A stretch of DNA of 64,000 bases. It comes from Hippophae tibetana. Lineage: Eukaryota > Streptophyta > Magnoliopsida > Rosales > Elaeagnaceae. Below the pieces are notes generated by a model. It was given only the letters and a program-made list of their open reading frames with translations, was not told the origin of the DNA and made no database searches. Positions 1-12,752 of the stretch are shown here, piece by piece (position 1 is the stretch's first letter; each line of letters begins with the position of its first letter). The translations under genes and the position numbers were made by a program. The stretch spans positions 20,643,001 to 20,707,000 of the forward strand of contig CM072801.1 of the NCBI GenBank assembly GCA_037013495.1, given 5' to 3'.

Positions 1-3000
1 CCTTAATTGCACCCATTTCATCAATCTTTGAGCTCTTATGCTGTATGGTAAAATGGAGATCATAAAAGTGACCATGAAAAATTGGATGAGCTTATGACAA
101 TATCTTGCAAATTAAATAGGAGGTCAAGGTCATAACTCAACAGGCCATACAAATGGATAAAGAATCACTTTATTACCTTACTTTTTTTGTGCCTGTGCAC
201 ATCACTAAGATCCTCATCAGCATCATGCTTCCTTTTCTGTGATTGGAATGAAATGATTATCTACTATTCTTACACTTGATAGGAAAAATAATTATGGAAG
301 AAAGAGAAAATAAACTATTTCTTCTTCCCCATAAGACCTTTTTTTCAAGTGTTACATTGAGAAACACAATATCTTACTATTATAGAACATCCAACTAGAA
401 AAATAAATGTTGCCGGTGTTTAAATAGCAAGCAAAATATATCATATCAGGCTAATTTAAGAAGCCCTAATAATTTCCTGCTTTTCAGAAGAAATACAAAT
501 TAAAATATGCGGATGATTAAAGAATATCATTCTCAAACCTTTTCCCGGTGCTTCTTTAAGTGATCTGCACCAGAATCATGATCCCCATTTTTACCCTTCT
601 TCTTTTCCTTGTGTTTTTCTTTGTTTCGATCTTTACTTTGGTGCTTGTGCTTCTTATGTTCTCTATTCTTCTCCTTATCCCCGTCCTTGTGCTTTTTATG
701 TTTCTTCTCTTTGTACTTAGACTCGCTCTTTGATTTCCCTGCAATAGTTGGAATCCCTTTCTCTGACTGAAGGGTCAGAGAGAGAAAAAATTGAGAAAAA
801 AAAACGAGGGCTTGAAAAATAATAAATATAAAAATAAAAAAATGAAAGAAAAGCTAATAAGATACTATATCTTTTAATATACAAAACAAACACTGTAGGA
901 AAATAAACCGAGAGGAGATGGCAAATGCTGTCTTTAATTTCAAGAAACCTAACATATCAATGAGTAAATTCAAGCGTCCAAATCACTTACAGCTGGCAAA
1001 TCAACGGGACCAGTTTCTCTAAGTCGGAAGGCCTCTTGTAGAATATCTAGGTCAAGTGGTTGTATGCGTGTATTAATATCTCTGTAATAAGACGTATTCT
1101 GAATAAGTTGATCCAATTGCATTCCATCGCCTTTTCTAATTTCTGTGTCTCCAACCACATTGTGCAGATAATGATTGTCGGAAATTGATAAAGGAAGTGA
1201 CTTCTTGCAGAAAAACTCGTGATGAGGAAGCAATTTATAGTGACTAATAAGATCTTCAGCACCAGTCAGTTCTCTTGGCCCTAAACATTCAATGCAGGAA
1301 GCAGCCAAAACTATAAAGTCAGGTATCATCAAATTAGCAATAAATGCAAGAAAAGATTGAGAACAAGATCTTAAAAATATAAAAAGGATGAAGATACAAA
1401 TAGACAATATTATAAACCACTGTACATACAGGCCATTAACAGCTTCAACCAACACCATTAATAGTATGACTGCATATATCATATGCACAAACTAGAGACA
1501 TTATGTGGACTGTACTATGCTGGTCAAGCCACCAGATATGTTGCTTATGCAACTGACATGCCGTGCTGACCCAATTAACCTGATCTACATATTTTCATAT
1601 CAAGGTCCATACAGCTCATAGCATGGGTAATGGCTTTATCACCCTACAGGTGCATTAAACACACATTTGAATATTTATATGTATACTTTTTAACATTGTG
1701 CAAGTCTATTAAATTCAATCATACAAAGAGGAACACAATACCAAAAGTTAAGTATTTCAAACTAAATAAAGATATAAACAAACTAAAATTTACAAAGTAA
1801 CAGTATTACACAAATTTAGTGTGAAGACTGCAAGTATCTATCATAAACGTCCCCAAATCTGAAGATAAATTTTTTCATTCACTCAAAGGTTTCAAAAGGA
1901 AAACTTTGAAGTTATTCTACAAATTGTTGACCATTTTCTTAAATTTGTAGTTGACAGCCAAATTTGTTATCCATAAAGTCCTTGACTAAGCAAGATATAG
2001 AAAGAGAGCAACACATGGGGAAAACATTGAATATTGAAATAGTATGATGATAGCTAAGTCTAAATCATCACAATTCCTACATGTGCAATGAAGAACTATC
2101 ATTTCAAGATCAAACACTAAGATATTGATTGGGGAAGTTTAGGGCGCCATTTATGCTAAGTGATATGTTGATTATGTCATATTAGCTTTATTGTTAGTAA
2201 TGAGTCAAAACTGTGTCGTTTAAGTGTTTATTAGGTGTGCATTGTTCAATAATTTTACTAAATGTTTATTTCCCATAGGCTGGTTATTAGTGACATGTCT
2301 TTTGTGCCTCAAAACGGTGTGTTTTGGGGACCACCTTGTAGTTACAAATAGGAAGGGTTTGTACTGATGGAAAACAGTTTTTCAGATTGTAAGAATTTGT
2401 ATTCAATTTTCATTTATGGGATTGATTTGATGAATTCAAACATTATCTGAAGGTTCCCCAAAAAATACACTTTACTTATTTATCATTAAAGGTATAATCT
2501 ATGGTCCTCTAATTCTTTAAAAGTCCCAATCAAGTCCAAATAGTGTTTTTCTTAAAGGGTAAATTTGGAATTTGAAAAATAAAACTAAAGAGTAAAAAAT
2601 ATAAAAAAATTAAAATTAAAAAACCAATTTTGAAAAAAAACTAAAAAAATTTATATTCGAAAGGAAAAAAATTGAAAGAAAAAAATGTAGATCAAAAGTT
2701 TGTGTTTGTAACATTTTTTAATTTTTTATAAGTATTTTTGCAAAATTTTACTTTTTAAAACTTTTTTATATTTTAAAAATCAATTTTTTTATATATACTT
2801 TTAAAAATAATTATTACTTTATGTATTTATTTTTAAAGTTACGAATTTACCCTTAAATAAAAGACTATTGGGTAATTTTTAATGAATAAGATGATCCTAG
2901 GTATATACCTTAAAAGATAGAGTATTAAATATACATTTTGATAAATTACGAGAACCCAAAGATACTTCTTAAAAAATAAAAAACTAAAATGTACCTTTTG

Positions 3001-4456
3001 AATATTAACAAGACTTGTAAAAACCTTTAACCCTTTTATTTTGGAGAAAAAATACCAATTGGTTTCTGGTTTGAAAACATTTTGTCAATACAATTCATTC
3101 TTCATCTCTGTGTTGACCAGGGCTATCGTATTCTTCTGAATATTTGGACTACTTCCAAGGTTGTGATAAATTGTCACCCAAAGAACTCTTTGATGCAGTA
3201 TCAAAGAGGTAAGATTCAATTGTTTACTTGTACAGTGGCCAACTCATTGTTCAAATTTTTGAAACTAGGAATGTGAATACTAAATTTGTTGAGGAAAACT
3301 TGGGGAATAATGTTGTTAGTATCCATGTGATGATTACAACACTATTGTGGATCCAAGAGTCAAACAAAAGAACAAGCTGAGTATTTACAGAGATGGAAGA
3401 GGGTTCACTATATGTGGTGCATTGGTAACTTTGAAGGACATCAACAACTCCTAAACATTTTGTTCCCACAAACCAACAAGGCTGAAATGAAGTGTGACTT
3501 CTTTACCATTTTCTCATCTTTCTTTACCATCTCATCATTCTACTTTGTGTTTTGTAGTGTTGGAGCTTCATACAATCAAATCTTCATATGCCTGATATTT
3601 GAGAGTACTCTATTTCAACCTTTGATGTTTTTGAAGAAGTTTCTATCAAAATTCAAGGACGAAACTTTTCTAATAAGGGGAGAATTGATGTAGGGGATTT
3701 AGGGCACCATTTATGTTTAAGTGATAAGTTGATTATGTCATATTGGCTTGAGTGTTAGAAATGACTCAAAACCGTTGTTAAGTGTTAGTAGGCATGTGCT
3801 GTTCATTAATTTTAATTGTAGTTCATTTTCAATAGGCTGATTCTTAGTGACTTGTTTTTTGTGCTACAAAACAGTACGTTTAGGGGACCAACTTTTAGTT
3901 ATAGAAAGGGTTTGGGTTGATGGACAACAATTCTTCACATTGTAAGAATTTGTATCAGAGTTTTCTCTCAATTTATCAAAGTTTTTCGGCTCTAAATCAA
4001 TGAATTCAACCCTCATCTTAAGGTTCTTCAATTTCTTCATATTAAAATAGTGACTTCTACGTCAGATATCCTAATTAAAAATTAAGATAATGAACCAAGA
4101 ACACGTCCACAAAAATATTTAGAAGTTTTACTTTCTAATGACAAATCAGAAGTAAGAACAATATATGCAGGTATATAATTAGCCAAACATTTATTATATG
4201 TTTTCATAGTATTTGGTAGGAAAAAAAAACGTTTTCATATTAAAAGCCCTTACATCACGTATCTTGAAGAGAAACTAGTATTCAACCAACAGATCACTGG
4301 TAGAACTTGCTATGGATTTTAATTTCACAGAACTAGGTGTATAATTTATTTATTTTTTGTTTTTCAAACAAGACAAAAATATGAAGAAATCATGAAATTA
4401 AACACAAATATAACCAACATTCTACCTCTTCCAAACTTGTTGCCTTGGGGATCCAT
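1..4456 (-). CDS. MED19: Mediator of RNA polymerase II transcription subunit 19 (MED19), 5 exons, C-terminus cut by window edge
   Basis: MED19 belongs to the head/hook part of the nuclear Mediator complex, which links transcription factors to RNA polymerase II. I read five exons: 4456-4426 (starts MDPQGNKFGRG), 1280-991 (conserved core: PRELTGAEDLISHYKLLPHH, SLPLSISDNHYLHNVVGDTE, MQLDQLIQNTSY, LQEAFRLRETGPVDLPA), 766-539 (SEKGIPTIAGKSKSES, then a Lys/His-rich stretch), 236-177 (KRKHDADEDLSDVHRHKKSK) and 40-1 (HKSSKIDEMGAIK). All four introns have GT donors and AG acceptors, and the reading phase is kept across each join. The traced part is 216 residues; the Arabidopsis protein, as I recall it, is about 220 and ends a few residues later, so almost all is present. 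The highly basic tail is normal for plant MED19. Intron 1 is 3.1 kb and holds a retroelement fossil. A different frame over exon 3 gives an Arg/Lys-rich open stretch that is only a shadow. Confidence 0.93.
2126..2460 (+). repeat. 5' LTR of the intronic LTR fossil
   Basis: Direct repeat of 3686-4030, starting TGATTGGGG and ending near AGGTTCCCCA. By eye the two copies differ at many sites, in keeping with an old insertion. Confidence 0.65.
2489..2911. mobile_element. MITE-like TIR element nested in the intronic LTR fossil
   Basis: The two ends form an imperfect inverted repeat of roughly 75-80 bp: the left end runs AAGGTATAATCTATGG ... TTAAGGGTAAATTTGG-like, and the right end, read on the minus strand, runs AAGGTATATACCTAGG ... 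TTTAAGGGTAAATTCG. The middle is A/T-rich and non-coding. The size (423 bp), long imperfect termini and lack of coding capacity suit a non-autonomous DNA transposon. Flanking TTA/TAA bases hint at a 3-bp target but are not decisive. Confidence 0.5.
3686..4030 (+). repeat. 3' LTR of the intronic LTR fossil
   Basis: Direct repeat of 2126-2460, starting TGATGTAGGGG immediately after a purine-rich tract at 3675-3685 and ending near AGGTTCTTCA. Confidence 0.65.
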
Positions 4457-5600
4457 GTATCAGTATATGATGAAATTGTGGACCCTTATCAACTGCTATT
4501 TTTGGACAGAATAAAAATTAATCAGCAAGGCTTGAGTTCCAAAACATCAAAAAACCAATAAAAACAATAACATGAGTTTTCAAAACCAGGCATGTAAAGA
4601 GAAAGTTGTCTAAACTTGCTACACATCTTTAAAGAACATATTATATATCAGCTAACTTGACTTACATGTGTTTCTATTTCAAATAGTCTCTGGCTTCTCT
4701 TCAATAGATTCTATCCTCAAATCCTCTAGGCTATATACATTCTACACTACGTCGAACATTGAAGAAAATCCCTACTCTGAAAGAGGAATTTTGGGAAACG
4801 AATTTTATACGTTCTCGTTCCGTACAGTTAACAAGTAACTTAAAACAAATTTTGAAAGGAAAACAAGAATTTCACAAAGTTCAATTCTCGACAAATAGAG
4901 AGGGAAAAGAAACAAAGAAAGAAGCTAAAACAAGATAAAAGAAAATGAAAGAATGAGATAAGCATGAACATGGAAAGATTTTTCAAATACCTCTCTCATG
5001 GATCCAGAATTCAACTTCTTCTACCAAACTTAGTTCACGAGGACAAAATTGTGACTTGAAATTTACGTCTTCGTTCGTCTTCTCTCCCACTGATCACCCT
5101 TCAAACTCAATCAGCTATTAAAACAAATTTCAAAGAAAAACGAGTCATTGAAAACAATTAGCCCAAGGCTCAAACTCGTATCAAAATACGAACAAAGTTG
5201 GATAGAGAATTGACCTGCGACTTGCGAATGCTATTTTAACAAAAAATTCTTGTATGTTTGCTCTGATAATTCTCCAAAGCAAGAAATTTTCGGAGAACAA
5301 TATCTACGAGGGAATTGGATGTGAGGTTCATAGATCAAAAAAGGTTCGAGAAAAGTCTACAGTAAAAGTTAATAGTGTCTATTATTGTGAAGTCTAGGGT
5401 TTGGACTTTCGAAGAAGAGGTTTCGGTTTTCTCAGGAACTTCAATCTCTTTCTCTGGAGGTTAATTAATTTTCTTTCTTATTTGTTTTTTCTTTTGATTT
5501 ATTAGTTCAATCAGTATTTCAAAGTAAGATTGAGTTGGGTTGCCTTTGTTGGTCACCGCTTCGCCTCGCCGAACTGAGTGCATGCGCGTGTTAAACTCCG
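4457..5600 (-). promoter_or_regulatory. Probable 5' UTR and promoter region of MED19
   Basis: This stretch lies directly upstream of the MED19 start codon at 4456. On the minus strand a pyrimidine-rich run ending in TAGCAG near 4495 could be the acceptor of a 5' UTR intron, with a leader exon around 5200-5500 where the sequence is richer in GC and in CTCTC-type motifs. The first exon and transcription start cannot be fixed from sequence alone. No other gene is seen here. Confidence 0.4.
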
Positions 5601-5794
5601 TTTGGTTATTATTATTAGGTTTATAAAATATTAAAAATATTTTTATATTTTAATAGGATTAATTTTTCAACTATTATTTTTTAGATTATTATTTTTAAGT
5701 TTTGATATCAATTTCTAGATATCATATAACAAATTTTAATGGAGAGTTATTATAATTATGTGGGTGAATAGAAGAAATAGTAGTTTTGTTTAGA

Positions 5795-6341
5795 TTAAAT
5801 ATGTTATTTAGTTTTTTATTTAGAAAATATATTTTTAAATTCTTTTATTTGTAAAAAATTTATTATAAAAATTTATTTATTTATAAAAAAATGTGTTAGA
5901 TAAAAATAAAATTAATTTTTCGTTTAATATTTTGTTAAATATAATAAAATAATACATATATCATATTTATATTTATATTTAATTAAAAAATTACTCATTT
6001 TTTAAAAACATTTATTTAAAAATTAAATAAAATTTTCAATAAATCTTAACCGAAATTTGTATTGTCTTAATATCTAAAATCACACATTAGATAATGAAAA
6101 TTTAATTTAAGTTTGATCAAAAGATTTGTTAAAATATTTAACTAATGTTATAATTAAAAATTATTTCATTAGATATATCTCTATCAAAAAATAAAAATAT
6201 ATATGTGTCTCATATGTTATTTCATTATATTTAACAAAATATTAGATAGAAAGTTTAATTTTATCCTTGTCTGTTACTTTTTTCATAAGCAAAAAAACTT
6301 AAAAACACATTTTTTAAACAAAAAGACTAAATAACTCTTTA
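5795..6341. mobile_element. Long-TIR (foldback-type) MITE-like element
   Basis: The first and last roughly 160 bp are imperfect reverse complements. Left: GTTATTTAGTTTTTTATTTA ... TTAATATTTTGTTAAATATA. Right, on the minus strand: GTTATTTAGTCTTTTTGTTT ... CTAATATTTTGTTAAATATA. Nothing coding lies between. The long termini resemble Mutator-type MITEs or foldback elements, but I cannot identify a target duplication. Confidence 0.55.
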
Positions 6342-6409
6342 CGCCTTTGTTATCTTTATGATTATTTTTCCTTATTGTTATCATCGTCATCAATTTAGGT
6401 GTTATCAAG

Positions 6410-6985
6410 TAATTCAATCAATCTGTCTAAATTAAAAAAATTGATCAAATTCTATCCATCGGATTTAGATCGAAATGGAATGACAAATTTGAAAGTCATA
6501 TAAGATTTGGATTAGAAAATATACAATCCATTTAAATTTAAATCATGTTTGGATTGACAGATTTTATAATCTGTTACAATTCTATACGGATCAAAACTAT
6601 TAAAATTATAAATTAATGCATATTTTATTTTATAATGTGTTAAATATTATTCACAACATAATTAGAATAAATTATTTAAAAATAAATATAAATGTGAAAT
6701 CTCTCTAATAATTTAATAATTATCCAAGCATAATTTTAATTTTTTATTTTCCTAGTTTTAACTATAAATAATTAATTTTGTTAGAGATACACTAATTTAA
6801 AATTTAAATATTGTATATATTGTGTTTTATAAATGACAATAATTCAATAGAAATAAATTTCAGCTTCAATTCCACCTTATCTTATCAAATTTATTATCTA
6901 CTATGATTTGGATTAGTTCGAATTAATAATATCATTGGATTTAAAATTTTCAAATCTAATTTAGATTGGATCAAATTCATATTGG
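6410..6985 (+). repeat. Dispersed AT-rich repeat, copy 1
   Basis: About 580 bp that match 59700-60290 in the same orientation along their length. Shared landmarks include GGATTTAGATCG near the left end, TTTATAATGTGTT in the middle, and TCTAATTTAGATTGG or its variant at the right end. The ends contain related inverted words (CAATCTGTCTAAATT and, reversed, CCAATCTAAATTAG), suggesting a MITE with decayed termini. Non-coding; family unknown. Confidence 0.55.
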
Positions 6986-6998
6986 TATATTATTATTA

Positions 6999-7026
6999 TT
7001 GTTGTTGTTGTTGTTGTTGTTGTTGT
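6999..7026 (+). repeat. (GTT)n microsatellite
   Basis: A run of about nine GTT units preceded by a short ATT run. A plain simple repeat. Confidence 0.9.
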
Positions 7027-7136
7027 AAGTCTCGTTGTACTCGTGTCTGTGTGTTGGCTTCCCGTGTACAAAATAATATGTTTGTTTTATTTTACTCAAT
7101 ATTTTGTTATCCTCTATGTATGGTCAATTACTATGG

Positions 7137-8480
7137 ATTAGTAATATACATACGCACATAGCTAGGAACACTTTGTATGCGAACATATGTAGACACATCA
7201 CAGGATTTGTTTTCTTAGTATGCACGCTCGCTCGCTTACCGACATTTTTGCTTGTGTTTTTTTTGTTTCGGGTGCAAGTATTTATGAAAAATACTTGACA
7301 ATTTTTGGAAAGAAAAAATGTGACTTTTTAGCACCTCACCACCAAGCTCGCCACCACCCTTGGCGAGGTGGAAAATTCAAATTCTATAAATACTCTCATT
7401 TCTTATTTGGAATCCATAAAATGTAGTGAAGCTCTATCAAATTGACATCTTATTTTTCTGTTTCCAAATCACTAATACCTTGAGTGTTATTCGATATTAT
7501 TGATTCGTGACTGTGTGAGCAAAACTGTGCTTGTGAGTGGTGAGTACTCGAGATAATGTTTGTAAGTGGATTGTATGTGAGCTATGTGTCGACTGAGAGT
7601 TGCTTGGATGTAACTGTTTATTTGTGAGAACCTCATTATGAGAGTGAGCTAAGTTAAATACATTGAGTTCTTATATCTCTAGTTATGTGCAATAAGATAT
7701 AAGTTGTTTGAGTTTGAGGATGGTCTTCGAGATTGAGAGTTGTCACATTTCTAGTTATTGATCTATAGTTACTGATCACACCATATTTGATGGCATGATT
7801 TTGGAAGAGAGTCGAATTCATATTTCGAACTAGGTTGTTGCAAAGGTAGCAAGTAAGAGCAATACTAGACAATTAAGACGAAGGTTACAATTGATAAAGG
7901 TAATATTGGTTTTATTTATTTCAAAGTTGCAACTATTGTATTGATTAATGAATTGTTTGTTGTTGAGTGATTGATTTAAGTAACCCAAGGATGTTACCAC
8001 ATAGATAGGATTTATATATGGGTTTACCTCATTACATATGATGTTATGTATGCTCAAGTGTATGACTAGTATAATCAAAGTTTAAATGGTGTATGTTTCT
8101 ACACACTGAAGTTCAAACTCTAATTAGAAAGCTTTTAATATTTATTATTTGTTTTTTGTTTAATGAATTCTATATCTACTACTTTATTATACTGCTTGTC
8201 TGTATTTATTTATATTGTAACTGTGATTATCTGTCAGGTATTTTTATCTTCATTGTTTGTAAGGTTGGGTTGAGTATATAAAGAGTTAGCATCTCCTTAA
8301 TCTGATTGTGTATTGAGTCTTGGCTCCTTCTTAGTAGACATGTATGTTTAGATTGTATGTTAGTATGATCTACCTTTTATCTGCATACATGCTTGGTATG
8401 AGTCTCTAATAAATCTGCATCTCCTTACTTTGGAAGTATAAGAAATGTTGGACTCTTTATTAGGGTTTGATTGGTTCTAT
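7137..8480 (+). repeat. Left LTR of the large composite fossil
   Basis: It matches 20866-22182 over its length, for example AACACTTTGTATGCG, CACGCTCGCTCG, GTGAGAACCTCATT and TAGTAGACATGTATGTTTAG. By eye the copies differ at roughly one site in five to six. The outer left boundary is uncertain because the similarity fades before a TG terminus is reached. Confidence 0.7.
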
Positions 8481-10807
8481 TTTGTGTGTTTTCCTTGGTT
8501 GTTTCTTACTTCTTCTTCTATGTTTGTTTGCATGAGCATCATGTCACATGTTCTCATCATGCAATGTCAAAACTTTAGGATTTTTCTTTTTGTAGTCCTA
8601 TCATTCATAGGGCATGTCATATAGAATGCATCTCACCTATTTTACTAGGTTCTTATTTCTTGCATTTAGTATGTTGTATGTTGATTCCATTTAGTCTCCT
8701 ATTGATTTAGGTTCATCTTTTGCGTGCTCTTCCTTATATTATACTTTAGATGTTTCTTTTTGGAGAAAACTTAGGTGTTACTTTCTTGAGTACATTAGTA
8801 TTTCTCTCTATTGTGCTTGTTTGGATTTGCCATGTACATCTATATGTCATACAAATTATCTACTTGTCTTTAGAACTCGTGACCTACATGCATTAATGTG
8901 ACTAAACTTATTTGTTTAGTTAGAATTCATGGTGTTCATGTCTAAGCATGTCTCTTGTTTTTGTGTTAGAACCTGAGTCTTTCTTATATGCTTAAATATT
9001 TTTGTAGCATCCCTTGTTTCTTCTCTCTCTTGGGGGTGTTACTTGTGTTGTTCACTATTTAATCAATTTCTTTCCTTCTCTTGAGTAGCGATAATGTGAA
9101 TGTTATCAATGATCTTTTTTGGGGTAATTGTGTACAGTTCATTGCCTTTTTTTCACTGAAAGAAATATTGTATGTTTTATGCTGATGATATCTCTTATTG
9201 CACATCCTTATCTTTTTGGCCTATAATCTCCTTTAAGGCCATCTTTATCATCTCACTTATTTGTTGTTGTGTTACATATTTGTTTCTTTCAAACTTTGTT
9301 TACCTTCCATTACTACTTTATCATCTATAGTCATTTGACATTCTACTTTTCTCTTTCTCTCTCATTCTATAATTATTCTGCATGTTTTTCTATTCTGCAA
9401 TCTTATTGCATGTAAAATGAATTTTAGAGAAATCATTGACGATATATGATTGGCATGCATTTTTCTTAGATTGTAATATGATTGTTATGGCATTTGTATT
9501 CATTTAGTGTATAAACTTTATGAATTTTTATGTTTATTTTGAGAAGTTTGTGTGGATATCTTGTTTGTATGTTTCTAATAAACTTTAGAATCCACTTCTA
9601 GTATCTCTTGAGGCAAAATCCTAGGTACTGCTTAGATAGAAAAATGATTTAGGAAATCTTTAAATCGTTTGATCCTTTCTTGCCACTAATGTTTTCTCAT
9701 CTTCGATCTCCCCTTTTAAGCTTTTATGTTATCCATTATTTTCTTTACACCTTTTGGCTTAACATAAATGATAAATCATACTGACCATTGCACACATTTA
9801 TATGAGTTTCAATTCTGTTAATTATTGAAATTATTTGTTTTAAGATTGTCTGTTTTACCCTCGTGTTTAAAGAAAAATAAAAATGGAGGTATCGACGAAT
9901 GAATGCTATGACATAAAAGAAAAAGATCCCATGTTTGGGAACGTGAGTGTTTGAAAATTGAGAAGTACAAGAAAAATAACCTGAGTTTAAAGGTTTATTA
10001 CTTCTGGTTGTAAGCTCAGTTCTTAATATATATACTTTGGTCATCTAAATGTGTGCTTAAGCTTTAAATGTCTCTTCTCACCTACCCAAACCTCGACCAA
10101 TCATTACAAGCTTAGAAAGATCTTTTGATTTCTTCTAGTGGAAAGAGAGAAGTTATTTATGGACTTATGAAACTTGGTTCAATTTGAGTTTATATTTCTA
10201 TTTTTTTTGGTTCACATAAGCATATCATGATGACATATAGAGTAAACAAGTTTAGCATAACACACATGGAGCATGTTATCAAAATTTTAGTCATTCCCTT
10301 ATATGAATGAATCATAGATAGATGGACATATGGACATTTACAATAAATGTATTGATTAGTCTCTATAAATCCTTTAGTTCTTTGAACATGCTTAGGTTGG
10401 TTCTCTCCTTCTGTTTTACTTGTTTTCTACTTTGTGTAGTTGCTTTTGTTTTGAAGGAGTTTTGAGAATAGGATGCATTATATGTCTATTGCCTCATATG
10501 CACACATTTAGGGGAGAGGTGTTTGTTATTTGCATGGTGTCGGGGGGAGTTATGTGTTTGCTTGACATCCTTATTGTTTGTTCTTTTTATGTATTTAAAT
10601 TATGTTGTTGTGTTCTTGTGGTGCTCCGTTAGTCTTTTTATGTCTTTAAATTATCTTCCTATATGTTTACCTATATCTATGTTGAAGTAAGTTATTGCAT
10701 GTTTATCGCTTGTAAGTAATAGCCTATTATTTGTCATTGGAATACATGACACATATTTTCTTTGGTAGATTGGGATGTCTTTCTGTTTATGTGTGTGTAT
10801 AATATAG
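8481..10807. other. Interior of the composite fossil, no recognisable gene
   Basis: T-rich on the plus strand, with only short open stretches on either strand and no motif of a known protein. A purine tract region near 10510-10550 (GGGGAGAGG, CGGGGGGAG) resembles that near 20650, supporting membership in the same large element. I see no gene. Confidence 0.4.
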
Positions 10808-10944
10808 GATGAGGTTATAGGATTGAATACATCCAAATATTGTTAGGTGAAGATAGTTGAATCACTAGGAATGTGTTAACTTGGAAAATAATTTAATACA
10901 CCTTACAAAAAATATCTAAATACCCAATTCGCCTGATGCCCATG

Positions 10945-12728
10945 TGATGAGTGCTTAAAAAGAACTAAAATTACCATGATTTAATGTAATTTAATTCATT
11001 ATATAAATTTATATTTGTATGATTTTATCATATTTTTATATAAATTTGTCTTTTCGGAATCATGAATATTTTTATTATTTTTCAAGTATTTTTGTTTAAA
11101 AATAATTTAAAAACTCTAGGAAAAATACTTGAGCCAATACATCACAAATATGTTGAAAAAACAAATGAGAAAAAGTCAAAAAGATAGAAAAATTTGACAA
11201 AATGGGTCAAAAATGTGGAAAAAGACCGAAATCTTGCGCATAGCCACCCATTCACGCCGAGTTCAGCGGGCACGCCCAACACATGCTCAACACACACCTA
11301 CGCCGTGTCACGCACCTGCCAAACACTTATTTGTCGCAAATTTTGCACCCCACATGCATACTAGTCTGTCCAAATGTGTCCAAAATCAATTTTTAAAATA
11401 TTTTCCCACATTTTTAGCCTTTTCTTAACCTATAAAAGGACCATTTCCCCATTGTAAAACACAATTTTTTCAACTCTTTCTCTTTCTATCTTTCTCTCTC
11501 TAGAAAGTTTTCTTTTTTTTAGTTTTTAGTTTTAAAGTTATTCTCTTTTTGAGAAAAACTAGTTATGTTTTTATAGATTTTTAATTTTTGATTCAATAAA
11601 CAAAAATGCAAATCTGTTTTGAGTTTTTCAACAACAGAATTAGCATCAAAGTTCTGTAAGGATTCTTTTGAGGTATAATTTCAAAATAAATGTTTTATAA
11701 TTATTTTTTATGATTTATTCTTATATGGTATGTTTAATTTTTTGTGATTAAATTTAACATAACTAGCTATTTGTAAATATAATATAATAATAATGTTGTT
11801 ATGCTTGTAAAATATTAAATATATAAAAAATTTATATAAAATAAATTAATTTTGTTTTTATTCAAGATTTTATATTAAGGATGTTAGAAAGAAATGTATT
11901 ATTTTTCATTATAGACTTAAATTTGAAAATTAAATTTTAAGGTTTAATTATCCGATCTAATTTAGAGTAACGTTTTTTTATTTGTTGGTACAATCGCCTA
12001 GTAGTTAGAGTAAAACTCTATTTCAAAAGTTTTTATAAGAATTATTATTCAAAAATGTATTGATAACATATTTTCAGTAATGATTTTAAAACTTGAAAGT
12101 TAGTATTCGAATAATTAAATTCTTAGGTCTAATTTGGACACCTTAAATAAAGTTTAAAATGTTTAACCCCACCAAAAGTAGAATTTAAATGGTTCATTTT
12201 CATTCTCTTAAAAAAGTTAATTTAATTAATCAGATTAATTATCGACTCCACCTATAAGTGTTAATTGATTTGTTAATTAAAAAATAATATTTAACCTCAC
12301 CAAAAATGGTATTCATATAAAAAAAGAATCAATAAATATCAATTTATATCTTTAATAACCTAAATAATAAGAGTAAGCATAATTAATTTAATTATTATAT
12401 TCATCAATACTCTACTGTTATGAATGATAAAAATTTGCATTATTTTTATTGAATCATATATATGTTTATTTTTTATATTAGATTAGGACATAAAAACCAT
12501 AACATCATGACAAGATGTTTAGGATTTAATTTCATTTTTAAAAGTTTGAATAATAAATTAAAAACTACAAATATTCCTTCCTTAGATTGACCTTGGGATT
12601 ATACTTGTCATTTTCTATAAAAAGATTCGTAGACTTGCGAGAGTTTTACAAATATAAAACCAAAGTATCTGTAAAATTAGTATTTGTTGGTCTTGTCTCA
12701 TCAAGTATTTGCCGGTCTTATCTCATCA
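10945..12728 (+). mobile_element. Athila/Tat-type LTR (solo or truncated element), plus orientation
   Basis: It starts TGATGAGTGC, a typical Tat/Athila LTR beginning, and ends CTCATCA, followed six bases later by TGGCACCGTTGTCAGGG, the primer-binding-site-like motif characteristic of these Ty3/gypsy lineages. A TATA box (TATAAAAGG, near 11432) followed by a pyrimidine-rich leader supports plus-strand transcription. Only a short interior (to about 13080) follows and no second LTR in this orientation was found, so it is a truncated or solo-LTR fossil. Confidence 0.65.
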
Positions 12729-12734
12729 AGTTTT

Positions 12735-12752
12735 TGGCACCGTTGTCAGGGA
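12735..12752 (+). other. Primer-binding-site-like motif of the Athila/Tat-type LTR
   Basis: TGGCACCGTTGTCAGGGA lies just after the LTR end at 12728. The same motif, on the minus strand, follows the LTR of the neighbouring Athila-like element near 18750-18766. Confidence 0.7.

Larger units (their letters stand above)
2126..4030 (+). mobile_element. Small decayed LTR retrotransposon fossil (Ty3/gypsy-like guess) in MED19 intron 1
   Basis: Two direct repeats of about 335-345 bp, 2126-2460 and 3686-4030, begin with TGAT and share long blocks such as GATTATGTCATATT and ATTGTAAGAATTTGTAT. A purine-rich tract (AAGGGGAGAAT) lies immediately before the second repeat, as a polypurine tract should, which sets the orientation as plus. 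The interior is only about 1.2 kb, includes a separate MITE-like insertion and has no recognisable protein domain, so this is an old, strongly shortened or non-autonomous copy. No clean target duplication is seen at the ends. Class assignment rests on the polypurine tract style only. Confidence 0.6.

Noticed and set aside
556-744. Arg/Lys-rich open frame on the minus strand
   Set aside because: It is a shifted reading of MED19 exon 3; the correct frame continues the conserved protein and fits the splice sites.
10420-10632. Cys/Val/Leu-rich open frames here and at 20.28-20.78 kb that could look like small membrane proteins
   Set aside because: They lie in T-rich interior sequence of a retroelement fossil, where such hydrophobic translations arise by chance; there is no family motif and no splice support.
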